Shown: positions 11,033 through 22,909 of the stretch, piece by piece | How the letters are laid out: the number at the start of each line of letters is the position of its first letter | Position numbering within the stretch: position 1 is the stretch's first letter | DNA from: Orientallactaga sibirica | Lineage: Eukaryota; Chordata; Mammalia; Rodentia; Dipodidae | Length of the DNA: 64,000 nucleotides | Assembly: GCA_036365145.1 (NCBI GenBank) | Contig: JAEOAD010000024.1 | Span: 12,395,001-12,459,000, forward strand | Direction of reading: 5' to 3' | Made by a program: the position numbers and the translations under genes | The notes under the pieces: generated by a model | Seen by the model: the letters and a program-made list of their open reading frames with translations, nothing else | Told to the model about the DNA's origin: nothing | Database searches by the model: none

Positions 11033-11239
11033 TGGCTGGAGGGATGGCTTAGCCATTAAGATGTTTGCCTGCAAAAGCCCAAGGACCCACGTTCAATTCC
11101 TCAGGACCCAAGTTAGCCAGATGCACAAGGTGGTGCATGTATCTGGATTCATTTGCAGTGACTGGAGGCCCTGGAACACCCATTTTCTCCCCCCCCATTC
11201 TCTGTCAAATAAATAAATAAAAATAAAATATTAAAAAAT
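11033..11239 (+). repeat. tRNA-like SINE
   Basis: Begins ggctggagggatggcttagc; AAAT tail at the right. Confidence 0.9.
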
Positions 11240-11245
11240 AATTTA

Positions 11246-11413
11246 GGCCTGGAGTGGTGGCACACGCCTTTATAATCCCAGCACTTGGGAGGCAGAGGTA
11301 GGAGGATCGCCAGGAGTTCAAGGCCACCCTGAGACTACATAGTGAATTCCAGGTCAGCCTGGGCTAGAGTGAAACCCTATCTCAAAAAACCAAAATAAAT
11401 AAATAAATAAATG
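11246..11413 (+). repeat. B1-like SINE
   Basis: Well-preserved copy: gtggtggcacacgcctttat, 'aggaggatcgccaggagttc', 'tagagtgaaaccctatctc', AAAT tail. Confidence 0.94.
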
Positions 11414-11639
11414 AATTAGTAATATGGAAAATAAAAAAAGAGGCTCAGAGTTAGGATCTTTCAATGAGAAACACAAAGTTCATGTCTGTCATCAAAGAAG
11501 TTCTGTCAGCCTCTTTATGCCATGACTTGGCTACATGTGAGAATCACCTGGAAAGTTCTGACGAGTTCCTGTGCTTAGCCTTCTTTCCCAGAGATTCTAT
11601 TCTTCAAATGAGGCAGTGCGATTCAGCCCCCAAGATCCA

Positions 11640-12075
11640 GGTTTAAATGCTCAGCTCTGTTTTCGCACGACTTGATTTTATTTTGCACTAAGGCCTTTGC
11701 AGGTATAGTTAGTTAAGATGAGGTCCTAGCAGAGTAGGTCATCTCCTGAGGCCAACTGCCTAGTATGTTTGCAAGAAGATGTAAAGACAAAAGCCCACGT
11801 TTTATGTGAACATGGAATAGAGACTGGACATGTGTCGCAGCAGGCCAGGATTGCCCAGGTTGGCAGCCACCTCCAGGAACTATGAAGAATCATGGAAGGC
11901 ACCTACCTCGGCTCCTCCAGCAGCAGAAACATGGTCTCTCTCACATCGTGATTTTGCACTTCTTTTCACTAGAAATTTCAGACCAATTTTGTAATGCTTT
12001 AAGCCAATTAAGTCGTGGTTATTTGTTTCAGAGGCCCCACAAAACTAACATGTTAGAAGTGAAGAGGCAGGCATG
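11640..12075 (+). repeat. Old LTR (MLT1-like)
   Basis: The order 'cctttgcaggtatagttag', 'gttaagatgaggtcctagc', 'gaagatgtaaagac' and the right end 'aagccaattaagtcg' recalls MLT1-type MaLR LTRs shared across mammals. Much diverged, boundaries approximate; material from 11490 may belong to it. Confidence 0.5.
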
Positions 12076-12837
12076 TTCAAGGTTGTGCACATGATTTTAT
12101 CATGCAACCACAATTTAGTGCTGCTGGTGACATGGCCTTTTTTTCCAATAATCTCCACTGTCAATAATCAATTTTGGCTGATATGCTGAGGATTCATTTT
12201 GTATGTTAAAACACACACAATGTAAACAAATTTTAAATAGATAAGCCTTCTTTTCAAATCCATGTAATAAATGATTTCCCAGAGCATGAACTATAGAATA
12301 AAAAATAATCTCATATGAAACTTTAGGATAAAAAACTTGTTTGGGCAAAGAAAAATGTCAGCAACATATTAAATTTAACATATTCCATCACTGTTAAAAT
12401 CTTATAGTAACCTGTTGAAACTTAGATCTTTGGACAGGACTTCATGAAAGACAACAAAGATTCCCCCTCCCCCAACAGAGATGTGTTGTCAATACTGTAC
12501 TATAGCATTTACTTCCCTTGATGAGATGTTAAGAATTAGGTTATTAGTTTTCCACTAAGAGCAAAACTGATTAACAACACAGTATCTTTTTGTTCCATGT
12601 CAAATAAGTGAAGCACATTAAACTTCTAAATGGCCTAAATGCTTACTCCTAAATTTTTAAGAAACAAACCTATGATTTTAACATGCAAATAATATCCAGC
12701 TAAATGCCAAATGTTATATTCTGTCTTATGGTTAGAATTTCAGAGAAATTTCAATTAAGACTTTTTTTTAAAAATTGAATTTTCTTAACTACCATACTAC
12801 TTTCTTCTGTCTCATCAAAGTTTATCAGTGTATTTTA

Positions 12838-12998
12838 TTTTATTTTCATTTTTTGGTTTTTGGAGGTAGGGTTTCACTCTAGTTCAGGCTGACCTAAAAT
12901 TCACTGTGTAGTCTCAGGGTGGCCTCAAACTTTTGGCGATCCTCCTACCTCTGCCTCCCAAGTGCTGGGATTAAAGGCAGGCAGAACCACACCCAGCA
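12838..12998 (-). repeat. B1-like SINE
   Basis: Reverse-strand copy with gaggtagggtttcactctag and cctcccaagtgctgggatta. Confidence 0.93.
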
Positions 12999-14619
12999 TC
13001 AATGTATTTTAATACTTCCTAATTATATTAGTAATCTTATTTGTAATAGCACATGTTGGGCTAAATAGAGATAATGTTCAATGTAAAAATAAACCCACTT
13101 CTGTAAAATTAGTTTCTAAGTCTTATTTTCTGGCCAAAATAAATTTTTAGCAGTGCTAATGGAAATCATAGTAATATGTGTTGTAGATATTGAGGTATTT
13201 AATTCATAAAAAAGTTAAATATTTACTTCATAAAAAGAGCCATGTTTATGCAAATAAAAATAATTCTGAGATTATTTAAACATTTTTCAAATGTGTAGAA
13301 AAATGTTTCATTAGTCAACATATTTAATTGTGATAGTTTCATGTAGTGATTTTTTAATTCATGAATTATTAACTTACTCTTTTACACATTCAAAATGTTT
13401 TAAAGATCACATAATACACTAAGTAAAAATAGATTAGAGTCTTAATGTAAAATGCATTTCTAAAGCTAGAGATTGCATATTAAGCAATATTGGTATAGTT
13501 GAAGCATTCAATTCAGCTTTAACTTGCTTTGATCTTGTGTTATGTTTATATTTAAAAACAAAGAATGCTATGACAATTCTTAATAATTTTATTTAAAGGA
13601 AATATGCAAATTTTATGATTTAAAAGCTTAATTATTCAATTGAAACTTTCTATAAATTGAGACACACCACAGTCATTTCATTTAATGTATAATTTCAATC
13701 TTTAGTGCATGATGTATTGTTCTTTGAAGAATTTCATTAAAGTAAAATCCACTGAGCAATTAAGATTTGAATACATTGTTGTACAATAAATTAATTTATT
13801 TTAACAGCTTAATTCTTTTATCATATGTCTCTGTTTGCCTTTCCAGAATATTCTATAACATGGAGAATAATGGAGACAGTAAAGAATTGCTGAATAGAGA
13901 ACCTTGTAATTATTACTGAAACAAAATAGATAATGAATTTTCTACAGACACAAAAATATAGAAGTAGTTCAGCATCTACAGGGAAACTATGCCAACTGGA
14001 TATATAATTTCATTTGTGTAATACCTTTAACTTACATCCTGGGCCTGAAGTAGAAGAGAGCAAGAATATTTAATTTAATACTTTGCCACACTACTTTATG
14101 GTCCTGCATCAACCCCACCAATCAATAAAACACAATCTTTTGCAATGTTCCATCTTTATAAAACTCACCACAATGATAAATGAAAATTTAAGATGAGCAC
14201 TCTTTCACTGAAAAAAGGGTCAAACTAATAAACTAATGGTATCACAATACCAATAAAGGGAAGGCTACATTGATTGCTGCTGGGTGGAACAGTAAGTGTT
14301 GGGCTCTATGATAATTCAGAATCAAAGGTGGAATTGTAAATCAGTGTACTCTAAAATTAAAAAAAACAAGTTTTTATAAATAAATAGTTAAATACTTAAA
14401 AAATGGCATCATCTTTGCTATCTAATTCTCACCATAAAAATTTGAAATATTTATAAGCAATTACAACTAATTTATACAAAAGATTATTTCATTCAGTCTT
14501 AATTCATTTTGAACCCTTTTAAAGTCTTTTCATTTTTTTATCTTTACTTGAGTTACAGATTCCCTTTTTGGGTATAGCATAAGAGTAGAGAAACAGATAT
14601 ATTTCTAACATTAAATAAC

Positions 14620-14622
14620 ATA

Positions 14623-14644
<22 letters not shown>
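14620..14644. repeat. (AT)n microsatellite
   Basis: About 12 AT units. Confidence 0.95.
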
Positions 14645-14655
<11 letters not shown>

Positions 14656-14991
14656 CAAACTGTCTGAACTTGACCAGTGCTTTACTTAATGCCTAATGCA
14701 AATGGAGTCTGCATTCAGGAAAGTGCTCCAAAAAGTTCTAATAGACACAGTGGAAACATCTCCAACTAAAGATCAGCAGCCACCATTTTAAAAATTCATT
14801 TCCTCCCAGTTGTGCACCGAGAGTCCAAAAGAGTATTTGCAAAGCTTTTAAAATTTATTCTGATGATGAATTTTTTTTAAATCAAATTTCACTGAATGTG
14901 AAACCAGCAGGAACTATATATATATAATCATAACTTTGTTTTCCCCTTAGTTTGGGATTTAGTTCATGCCAGCTTGTCTTGTTGAGGATTA

Positions 14992-15028
14992 TTTTGTATT
15001 TATTTATTTGAGAGAAAGAGGGTGGCAC

Positions 15029-15077
<49 letters not shown>

Positions 15078-15229
15078 ATGGGCGGGCTAGGGCCTCCAAC
15101 CACTGCAAATGAATTCGAAGTGCTTGTGCTATCTTGTGCATCTTGCTTATGTGGGTCCTGGGGAATTGAACCTGTATCTTTAGCTTTGCAGGCAAGTGCC
15201 TTAACCACTATGAAACTTCTCCAGCCCCA
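14992..15229 (-). repeat. tRNA-like SINE with (AG)n
   Basis: Reverse-strand copy, expanded AG array at about 15036-15075, ending in ctatgaaacttctccagccc. Confidence 0.92.
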
Positions 15230-15342
15230 CTGAGAAATTATTTTTAATATAAAGATACTTAAAGTGGAAAAGCTTACCATTGACTCAGAAATTACAAGGA
15301 AGCCCTGTGTAATACTGAAAACTATTATTAATAAAATTATTA

Positions 15343-15447
15343 TTTAATTTTGAGACAAGATCTTATTATATAGCATAGGCTGCCTCAAATGTATGATCTT
15401 CCTGATTCAGGTTTTCAAGTGCTAGGATTACAGGTATGAGATACCTT
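15343..15447 (-). repeat. Old B1 fragment
   Basis: Diverged: ttttgagacaagatcttatt...gtgctaggattacaggta, recognisable as a reverse B1 monomer. Confidence 0.65.
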
Positions 15448-16293
15448 GCCCCTTCTAGTGTATTCATTAAAGGTTAATATGCTTCCAGTCAAGGCAAAAG
15501 AAGAATATAAAGAGGAAAGGAATGAGAAGATAAGTTCTGAATTGGGTGGGCTGCCGTTGCTTCATATTACTCTGTGCTTGCAAACATTTGCAGCCAGAAT
15601 CTCAAGTAGTAAAGCACATCATATGTTATAAGAGGCTACCATCACTATGACCCTCACACTTGCAGTTTCCTTCAGGAGTTCAAGTCCTACCTATGTTCTT
15701 TTGTCTCTTGAGTTCAGAGAAGAGTTACAGCTGTAGCCTTGAGTCAAGTCAATTTTGAAGTGAGATTACTTCATGGGTGATGTGGTATGCCTCCATGAGG
15801 AGGGTGTAATGTCTGCTTGGCTGCCTTTTATGATAGCAGCCACCACTGAAAATCATGCCCAACATTCATCACTTCATTAGGACTTGTAATGTGCTGATAT
15901 TATCATTTCTCACTCATTTATTTGCTAGAAGAATTCTATGGCTATAAAATTTCTCTTGTGTGTTATTTGCTTATCCTAAAACAGGGTGTATTCTGAAAGG
16001 GGAGTGGGAGGTGTGCTCTCTGTCTTTTTTTTTTTTTTTTTTTTCATCATTCATTTAAAATGAATAATCTGGCTAAAGAGTCAATTCATTAGAATATTTT
16101 ATTATGTTAATTGGGCTGAACACAATAATGGTAAAAGAGACAGGGTTGTCACTTGAGAGTTGTGACTATATGCAATAAGCTTGATATGCATTCCCAAGAA
16201 ATTCTAGGACAGATGACCAACAATACTTACAATGAAAACAAAATTACGATAGACTAAATGTCATTGGGTATGAAGAATAAGATATGTCAGAAG

Positions 16294-16517
16294 TAGAGCT
16301 GGAGATGGCTTAGTGGTTAAGGCACTTGTCTATGAAGCCAAAGGACCCAGCTTTGATTCCCCAGTACCCACATAAGCCACATGCACAAAGGGGCACATGT
16401 GTCTGGTGTTTGTTTACAGTGGCTGGAGGCCCTGGCACGCCCATTCTGTCTCTGTCTCCTATCTTTCTCTCTCTCTGCTTGCACATAAATAAAATAAAAT
16501 AAATTTTAAAAAATGAA
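16294..16517 (+). repeat. tRNA-like SINE
   Basis: Begins gagctggagatggcttagtg; tail AATAAAATAAAATAAATTT. Confidence 0.9.
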
Positions 16518-17627
16518 ATATCATAAATAGTCATTTAGTCAGTATGACAATCTGGTAAGTTTGTATTTTTTACCATATCTGTCATACAGGAAGTGAAACC
16601 ACTAGACAAATATCAAATAATTTTTCATATACTGAAGAAGTGGTAAGACCAAACCACAAACCCCAGAATCTTTCTCCATAATTTATGTTCGAAACCACTA
16701 AATAAGTTTATTTTAGCAAGAACCTTTCACTGACTGTCCTCATGATGTTGTTGTGAATGTATTAAATAAAATATTATAAAACATTGATTCAATCATGGGA
16801 CATGGAGTTACTAGATGAAAGGTATCCAAATAGAATCAATTGGTTGAGCATTACAACCCATTAAAGAAGTCTCTAATGAAAAAAAATATATATATCCCTT
16901 AATTTATATTGCTTATTTGACTAAATGATTTAAGGTAATAAAGGAACATATTCTTTTAAAAATTTGGAAGCACATGAATAAATAATTTATATTTTAGTTT
17001 AGGGTTTAAACACTTAATCTAAATCAGAGGACTGAAAGCTAAAAAAGATGTAGGTAAACACAAATTTCTAAAAAAGAAATCAAAAGATTGAGAAAAATTC
17101 TTAGTAGTATTTTTATGTGAAACTGACAGAATTACATATTCAGTTGCTTCTTCCCCACAAAATTCTTATAATTTACAATAGCATTTGTAGGCAATTACTC
17201 AAATTTAGTTAAGGTGTTAATTCCAGGTTCTCTTTTGGTCAGGTAACTGCTAGAGTATATATATTTAGCTGTCTAGGGGTTTAAACTTAAGTTATTATAC
17301 AGAAACATATATTCATTCTTTTCCTCAATTTTTTCAAAGCAGTCATAGAAAGACCAACTTTGTTAGTTTTGCAGACTCTCTAATTATGGCTTGCACTGAA
17401 AGCAGATAATGAAGTTATAGCGATGTGCTCATCATCTCTCTAGTTTTCTTCAGTGCATTGTTTTTCCAATCCTAGCATGTCAGTGTATTTACATTCTCTT
17501 TACCTGTACAATGTTTTAGAGTTTATTTTGAGCTTCATAAATTACTAATATCTAAGATTCACATACATTTTTTAAATTATCAGAAATGGAAAGATCAACC
17601 TTTTTTTTTTTTTTTTTTTTTTTCTGA

Positions 17628-17975
17628 TAAGGGCTGTAGCAGACAGCTTCAGGTTCACTGAGATGAACTTCCAGACCAGGCACAGTTATGGAGGAAGAGA
17701 TATGATTTAATGAAGCTTACAGATCCAGGGAAGTTCCATAATGGCAGGAGAAGCGGCCTGCTCTCACAGGAGCAGTCAAGAGAGCAAAGCTCCCAGCCAC
17801 ACAGCACAGCACACTTCAGGAACTCCCACTGGGCACACTTTGCATATCTTTACAATGGAATCTCAAACCTACCACCACACCTTAAGAACCACCCAGTGAC
17901 ATTGCCTCTAGCAAGGTGACTGCAGATGCAAACTACAAACTAATAAAACATTGAATAAGTTGGGGGACATATATT
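17628..17975 (+). repeat. Interspersed repeat, family not assigned
   Basis: A moderately GC-rich block following a T run (17600-17623), from ggctgtagcagacagc to about agttgggggacatatatta. Its internal text ('aacttccagaccaggcacag', 'aatggcaggagaagc') looks like a rodent retroposon or LTR reverse copy. The assignment is from pattern only. Confidence 0.45.
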
Positions 17976-17995
17976 ACAACTACCACAAGGGCCTA

Positions 17996-17998
<3 letters not shown>

Positions 17999-18049
<51 letters not shown>

Positions 18050-18057
18050 CGCACGTG
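17999..18057. repeat. (TG)n array with CG-alternating end
   Basis: About 20 TG units followed by gcgcgcgtgcgcacgtg, a purine-pyrimidine alternating tract of nearly 60 bp and the only dense CpG spot in this intron. Confidence 0.95.
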
Positions 18058-18189
18058 TACAGTATATCTTTTGTACCTAATATTCTACTTTCAAATGGCA
18101 TCTATGATTAGAATCTTCTTTAGCAAATCAACCTAAAGGTACTGTTTGAATCAAATATAGGACTCCAATGCTGTTTGATGTGACATAGA

Positions 18190-18605
18190 AATTGTTAATG
18201 TTTAATCTTGATTGTCAACTTGATGGGATTTAGAATTATCAAAGAAATGAATCCATGAACAAGTCTGTGAAGGTGTTTCTAGATCAGGTTGAAATGGGGA
18301 GACTCGTCTCTTAACTCTAAGTGGCATCATTCCATGCATTGTGTTACTAGACTTTAAAAAAAAAAAAAAAAAAGTGAGGTGAACACCAATCCTCTACCTC
18401 CTCCTTCTCCTCTTCCTCCTTCTTCCCTCCCTCTCTCTGCCTCTCTTTGCTTTCTGACTGATGACACATGTGACCAGCTGCTTTAAGCTCTTGCTGCCCT
18501 GACTTCTCATTCATAATGGACTGTACCTTGAAATGTGAAGCAAAATGAACCCTTGCTGCCTGGAGTTTCACTTATCAGTTATTTTCCAGTGAAAAATTAA
18601 CTAAT
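18190..18605 (+). repeat. Old LTR-like interspersed repeat
   Basis: Contains cttgattgtcaacttgatgg near its left end and ends near 'attaactaataca', with a CT-rich middle. This layout is common to old mammalian LTR repeats; the exact family is uncertain. Confidence 0.45.
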
Positions 18606-18865
18606 ACAGAATTTTACTATTTTTAGGGGGAAATTAAACTTTTTTCCAAATTGAAATTAGTTAACATGGACCAAGTATTTTCCTAAATTTAGCTTGTTCT
18701 ATAAAGATAACTAACACAAGCATTCAACTTGAACATTATTGGAAATCACTTCTTATCATCATCTTCTAATCTAGCATACTGATGTTTTAAATGTGATGCT
18801 AATGCTGTTTGATAAGAACATGTTAATACTGCAATATTGCAATGGAAACACCAACTTTTACTTTT

Positions 18866-19086
18866 TATGCAAGAGAGTTAAAGTGAGAGAGTGGGAGAGA
18901 ATTGGCACACCAGGGCCTTCAGCTACTGCAGACAAATTCCAGACACATGCACCCTCTTGTGCTCATGATGAACCTTGGACTTTTGTGTCACTGTGTATCT
19001 GGCTTTCATGGGACCTGGAGAGTAAAATATGAGTCCTTAGGCATCACAGGTAAATGCCTTAACCACTAAGCCATCTCTCCATCCCC
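18866..19086 (-). repeat. tRNA-like SINE
   Basis: Reverse-strand copy ending accactaagccatctctcca. Confidence 0.88.
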
Positions 19087-19965
19087 AAATTTACTTTGTA
19101 TAAGTAGTCTCATCTAGAGCAATTGTTTCCTATACAGTTGCAACTATCATGATTTATAGCAACATCACAGCCAGAGCTTCCTTTAATCTATCTGTGGCCA
19201 AATTCCTGAAAAAATTTTCTGTAAGGACTAGGAAGTGGGAAGTCATTATTGCTCAGTAGATGCCATAACATATTTTAAGATTTACAACTCTCTTACTTTT
19301 TAAATTCCATTTCGGAAATTCTCCTCCTTCACAAATCTTTTCTCTTCGTACCTTAATCAATGGGAATGCACAAATATTGCTGACTTCCCAACAATATTGT
19401 CATAGGTTTATTTCTAAAGATACTTTCAGAAGAAAAATATATTCCTCCTATTGACTTAAACTTGAATAGAGATTTTTTTTTTTCAAATGTGCTTGCATTT
19501 GTAGGTATTTTAATTAACAGTTATAGGAAAGGAGAAGTCTGATGTCCCTAGGAACATATAAGTTATTGACTACTTTCTATATTAGGTAGAGATTGATAAC
19601 AAGATGTCTATTATGATCTTAAATACTAAAATCTTTTTGTTATGGATTTTCCTTATTTAATAGTATTAATAATAACAAAAGGATAAATTTAAAAGGTTAC
19701 GTTTTGAAAGTCACAAAAGCAATCTAAATGTTGGCACAGAAGTTTGTGCTATTTTTAAAATAATTTTTAAGTGTATTATTAAAAATATATTCACATTCAT
19801 TATATATAGAATAATTTTGTGTTTTTATAACTTGTCTTAGACTTTCTTATAACATAATAACTTCCGATATTACAATGATAGTAAAATAATAATATGAATG
19901 AAAAATATGTATGTATATATTATATATATATAAAATTTAATGTCCTATGTTCTCTTTTTAAATAA

Positions 19966-20183
19966 AAAAGTTTGTTTATTTATTTATTTATTTATTTATT
20001 TATTTGAGAAAGAGTCACATAGAGTGAGAGAGAATGGGTGTCCCATGGCATCTGACAACTGCAAATAAGTTTCAGATGAATTTGCCCCCTTGTGCGTCTG
20101 GCTTACATGGGTATTGGGGAATTGAACCTAGGTCCCTTGGCTTCATATGCAAGTGCCTTAACTGCTAACATCTCTAAAGCCCA
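19966..20183 (-). repeat. tRNA-like SINE
   Basis: Reverse-strand copy with a TTTA array tail at 19972-20003. It ends 161 nt from the donor site of the DACH1 exon at 20344. Confidence 0.88.
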
Positions 20184-20343
20184 TATCATCTAAGAGTTTA
20201 AAATAACCCAAACTGGCCTAAAAATTGTGTCCTTGGGCTATATACTGTGTTTGATTTGTTTTCAACATGATTATCTCTGAGATTTTAGTGTTGAAGTATA
20301 ACTTAAGATGAATTCCAAAATAATATTATTAGAAAGCAATTAC

Positions 20344-20516
20344 CTTAATCACAGAGGTCTCAACCCTGGATGGAGGACTTTGAACCTGGGCTGCTGCCGC
20401 CATATTTGCAATGGTGCTGAGGTGGTTCATTTGGCTCATTGCCATAGTAACAGATGCAGGAGGTAGGCTGACAGGAATTAGAGGGTGGGGCATCATCATA
20501 AAAGGAAGTTCCAGTC
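20344..20516 (-). CDS. DACH1: DACH1 internal exon, alanine/methionine-rich linker (partial CDS)
   Basis: Seen on the minus strand: a pyrimidine-rich acceptor (tgtttttctttaag) precedes GACTGGAACTTCC at 20516, and donor AAG|gtaatt lies at 20344. The 173-nt exon supplies the last two bases of a Gly codon, then 57 codons, ending exactly on a codon boundary (phase 1 to phase 0). The product starts LELPFMMMPHPLIPVSLPPA, continues with SVTMAMSQMNHLSTIANMAA and ends QSPPSRVETSVIK. This is one of the most recognisable parts of vertebrate DACH1 and is almost certainly functional: no stop, intact splice sites and correct phase with both neighbours. It lies only 476 nt downstream of the previous coding exon. 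Known of the family: this region is a flexible linker, not the DNA-binding or coiled-coil part. Confidence 0.96.
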
Positions 20517-20992
20517 CTTAAAGAAAAACAAAGGAAAGAAAAACCAAGACAAAACACATAGGTCATCATTGTCATGTTCCAAGCAAAACAAGGAAATATA
20601 GTATATCTCATTAAAATCATCATGGATATGTCATTAAAATTTGAGTCACTGAAAAATGTTATAATAATTACAGTTAGAAAATAAAAAGCCTTTTTTTTCT
20701 CTCTCTCTTAAGACCTATCACAACTTGGGGAATTTTGGCTTGCAGCTAACTAGTTAGGTGTCATTTTTATCATGTCACCATTCAATGTGTTCAGTACAAA
20801 TGCCAAGACTTTTTGCTCGGTCATTCTTCTTATCAGTGTAAAGCCTTATAGAAATGTGACAGTTTTCTTTAATGTGATTACTTATATAAGTATGGTATCT
20901 CCCTTTTTACTATACCCTGTTTTACTCTCTAGTAATTAAAAACAATAAATTTTGAAAACATCCATTTTTAGTTCTAGAAATTGCCATCGTAC
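20517..20992 (-). other. DACH1: DACH1 short intron (476 nt)
   Basis: A GT...AG intron between the two right-hand exons, with donor gtacg at 20992 and acceptor tttctttaag ending at 20517. It is free of recognisable transposons, which is unusual in this repeat-dense window. It splits a Gly codon after its first base. Such a small repeat-free intron between conserved exons may be under length or splicing constraint, but nothing in the sequence proves that. Confidence 0.9.
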
Positions 20993-21133
20993 CATTTGGC
21001 AGAAGGTGTCTGTGCTGAAGATGGTTGAGAGGATGACTAACTGGAAGGCTATACGATCCAGGCATGCGGGAATGGGTAACAGGAGCCTGAGATCCCTGGG
21101 ATGTTTCCTTATCCCAAGAACCATCACTGCTGC
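20993..21133 (-). CDS. DACH1: DACH1 internal exon, start of the linker (partial CDS)
   Basis: DACH1 is a nuclear transcriptional cofactor of the SKI/SNO/DAC family that acts with PAX, SIX and EYA proteins in organ development. Seen: on the minus strand, acceptor ...ctcacag precedes GCAGCAGTGATGG at 21133, and donor ATG|gtacg follows at 20993. The exon is 141 nt. It begins with the last two bases of a Gly codon and ends with the first base of another (phase 1 to phase 1). It encodes 46 full codons, SSDGSWDKETSQGSQ, then PVTHSRMPGSYSLPVSHPL, then NHLQHRHLLPN. The stretch is rich in Ser, Pro and His with no folded-domain signature, as expected between Dachbox-N and Dachbox-C. The match to DACH1 is from memory of the family and is close but not identical. 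The preceding exon was not found in the 42.9 kb to the right. Confidence 0.93.
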
Positions 21134-22490
21134 CTGTGAGAGATGATATAAATTATTTGGATATAATATTAGTCCAAATCACCCACTGCTCAATTTTAAA
21201 TGAGGTTTTAAAAATATATCACATTTGGAAATTGGAAATCTGATTTCCAGGGAAAATCTTTTTCTTAAACTGTATTTTCTATTTTTGTTGTTGTTTTTGT
21301 TTTTGTTGTTGTTTAGTTCTTTGATAGGTTCTTGGGTTTGTGAAAAATAATAGTCCTGAAAAGTTGTAAAGACTAAACTTGTTTGGATTTAACCTTAAAG
21401 TGATTCTGTTATACAACTAAATAATTGCTCCCTAGAAAATGAATACATGAACATTTATATAATTAAATTATTATTATTATTTTTGTAGTAAATGGTAACT
21501 TAGTTGACCCTTGGAGTTAAAATACCAAACTTAATTCAACCACAAATGCTAATATTAGAATAATGAATAAGATAACTTGCTAGCCAATACACAGAAAACA
21601 CAAAAGTTGTATGAAACATAAGAATGTCACACCAAACATGGACTATGTGTGAATAAATGCATCATTTTTCTTCAACGAAAGACAAATAAATGTATGGTTC
21701 TGACAATATCAGTGCTGAAGTCAAACTTGTGTATTTAAAAGCTGGTACTATCATATTAGGGGCAATGCCAGATTTGACTATATCCTAAGATACTTTAGGC
21801 GAATAGAAAGTTTTATACATCATTTCCATATGCCTTAAAACTAGATGGTCACCATTAATTTATTCATGTATAGGATCTGTTGAATATACAAGTTATTCAT
21901 TTAAAATTTTCAGTAATATCTTTCAGCTTCTGCTGTTTTTATTTCTTTAAAAAAGAAGAAACCAAACTATGCATAGAAACATCAAAGTTGGAAAAATTCC
22001 AATTTCATGCTTTAGTTCTACTAAAAGCCTTATGTAAAATCTCGCTGACATAGTTGTTAATGAAGAATACTTAGTAACTGCCATGATTTTTTTTTGCATT
22101 TACTTCATCAAGACAGTTAAGGTTCAATATAAATTCAAACTCATTAGCTGAATACTGTCTGGAATTGAGAGTAAATTGTGCAGAAGTGGGTAATGAAAAC
22201 TCAATTCAAATACTTCAGCAATCAAACAAAGTAATTTTATTAAACAATGAAAAGAATCAATTAAAATGGATATCTTTATTATCTTTATCATTTTATAAGA
22301 AACTCTGACAGCTTTTAGTTTTAAAAAGAGTTTATAGCTTTATACAGAAATGACTCACATAAAAGAAAATTCTCCAACCTGTTCCCATAAGTTGATATAA
22401 AGAATCACTTCATATTCACTTTTTTTATACTTTGTTCCTTTATACACTACTCTTTGGGCACTTATTCTGGACCAATATTAATGAACTATA
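21134..22490. other. Repeat-poor intron beside DACH1 exon
   Basis: No transposon or gene recognised; AT-rich with a TTGTTT tract at 21286-21313. Confidence 0.55.
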
Positions 22491-22492
22491 TA

Positions 22493-22500
22493 TATGTATG

Positions 22501-22545
<45 letters not shown>
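22493..22545. repeat. (TA)n microsatellite
   Basis: Starts with TATG units then about 20 TA units. Confidence 0.96.
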
Positions 22546-22549
<4 letters not shown>

Positions 22550-22705
22550 AATTTTTCAAATCCATAATGTCAAGAGAAAATGAAAATAAAACATTTTATA
22601 CATCTTTACTTTTCACCAATTTTATCAAAGTATTGTAAATATTTTAATATATATTTAATCCCTAATATCTGTGAAGTTTGAGATGAACATTTAAGAGCTA
22701 CACTA

Positions 22706-22875
22706 GAGCAGGAGAGATGATTTAGCATTTAAGGAATTTGCCTGTGAAGCCAAAGGACCCAGGTTTGATTCCCCATGACCCACGTAAGCCAGATGTACAG
22801 TCACATGAGTCTGGAGTTCATATACAGTGGCTGAAGCCCCTGGTGTGACCATTTTCTCTCTCTGTCTCTCTCTTT

Positions 22876-22909
<34 letters not shown>

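Larger units (their letters stand above)
10287..20343 (-). other. DACH1: DACH1 intron, about 10.1 kb
   Basis: Intron with donor gtaatt at 20343 and acceptor tgttacag at 10287 (minus strand). It carries tRNA-like SINEs (10452, 11033, 14992, 15, 16294, 18866, 19966), B1-like copies, LTR-like pieces and a long TG array, listed separately. Blocks 12999-14991 and 16518-17627 show no recognisable repeat or gene beyond short AT-rich tracts. No extra exon with DACH1-like sequence was found. Confidence 0.85.

Noticed and set aside
14882..15280. 132-codon minus-strand frame with Ser-Leu repeats
   Set aside because: Produced by the AG array and body of a reverse-strand SINE.
20952..21146. Plus- and minus-strand alternative frames over the 141-nt exon
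   Set aside because: Only the minus frame giving SSDGSWDKE joins in phase with its neighbours and matches DACH1.
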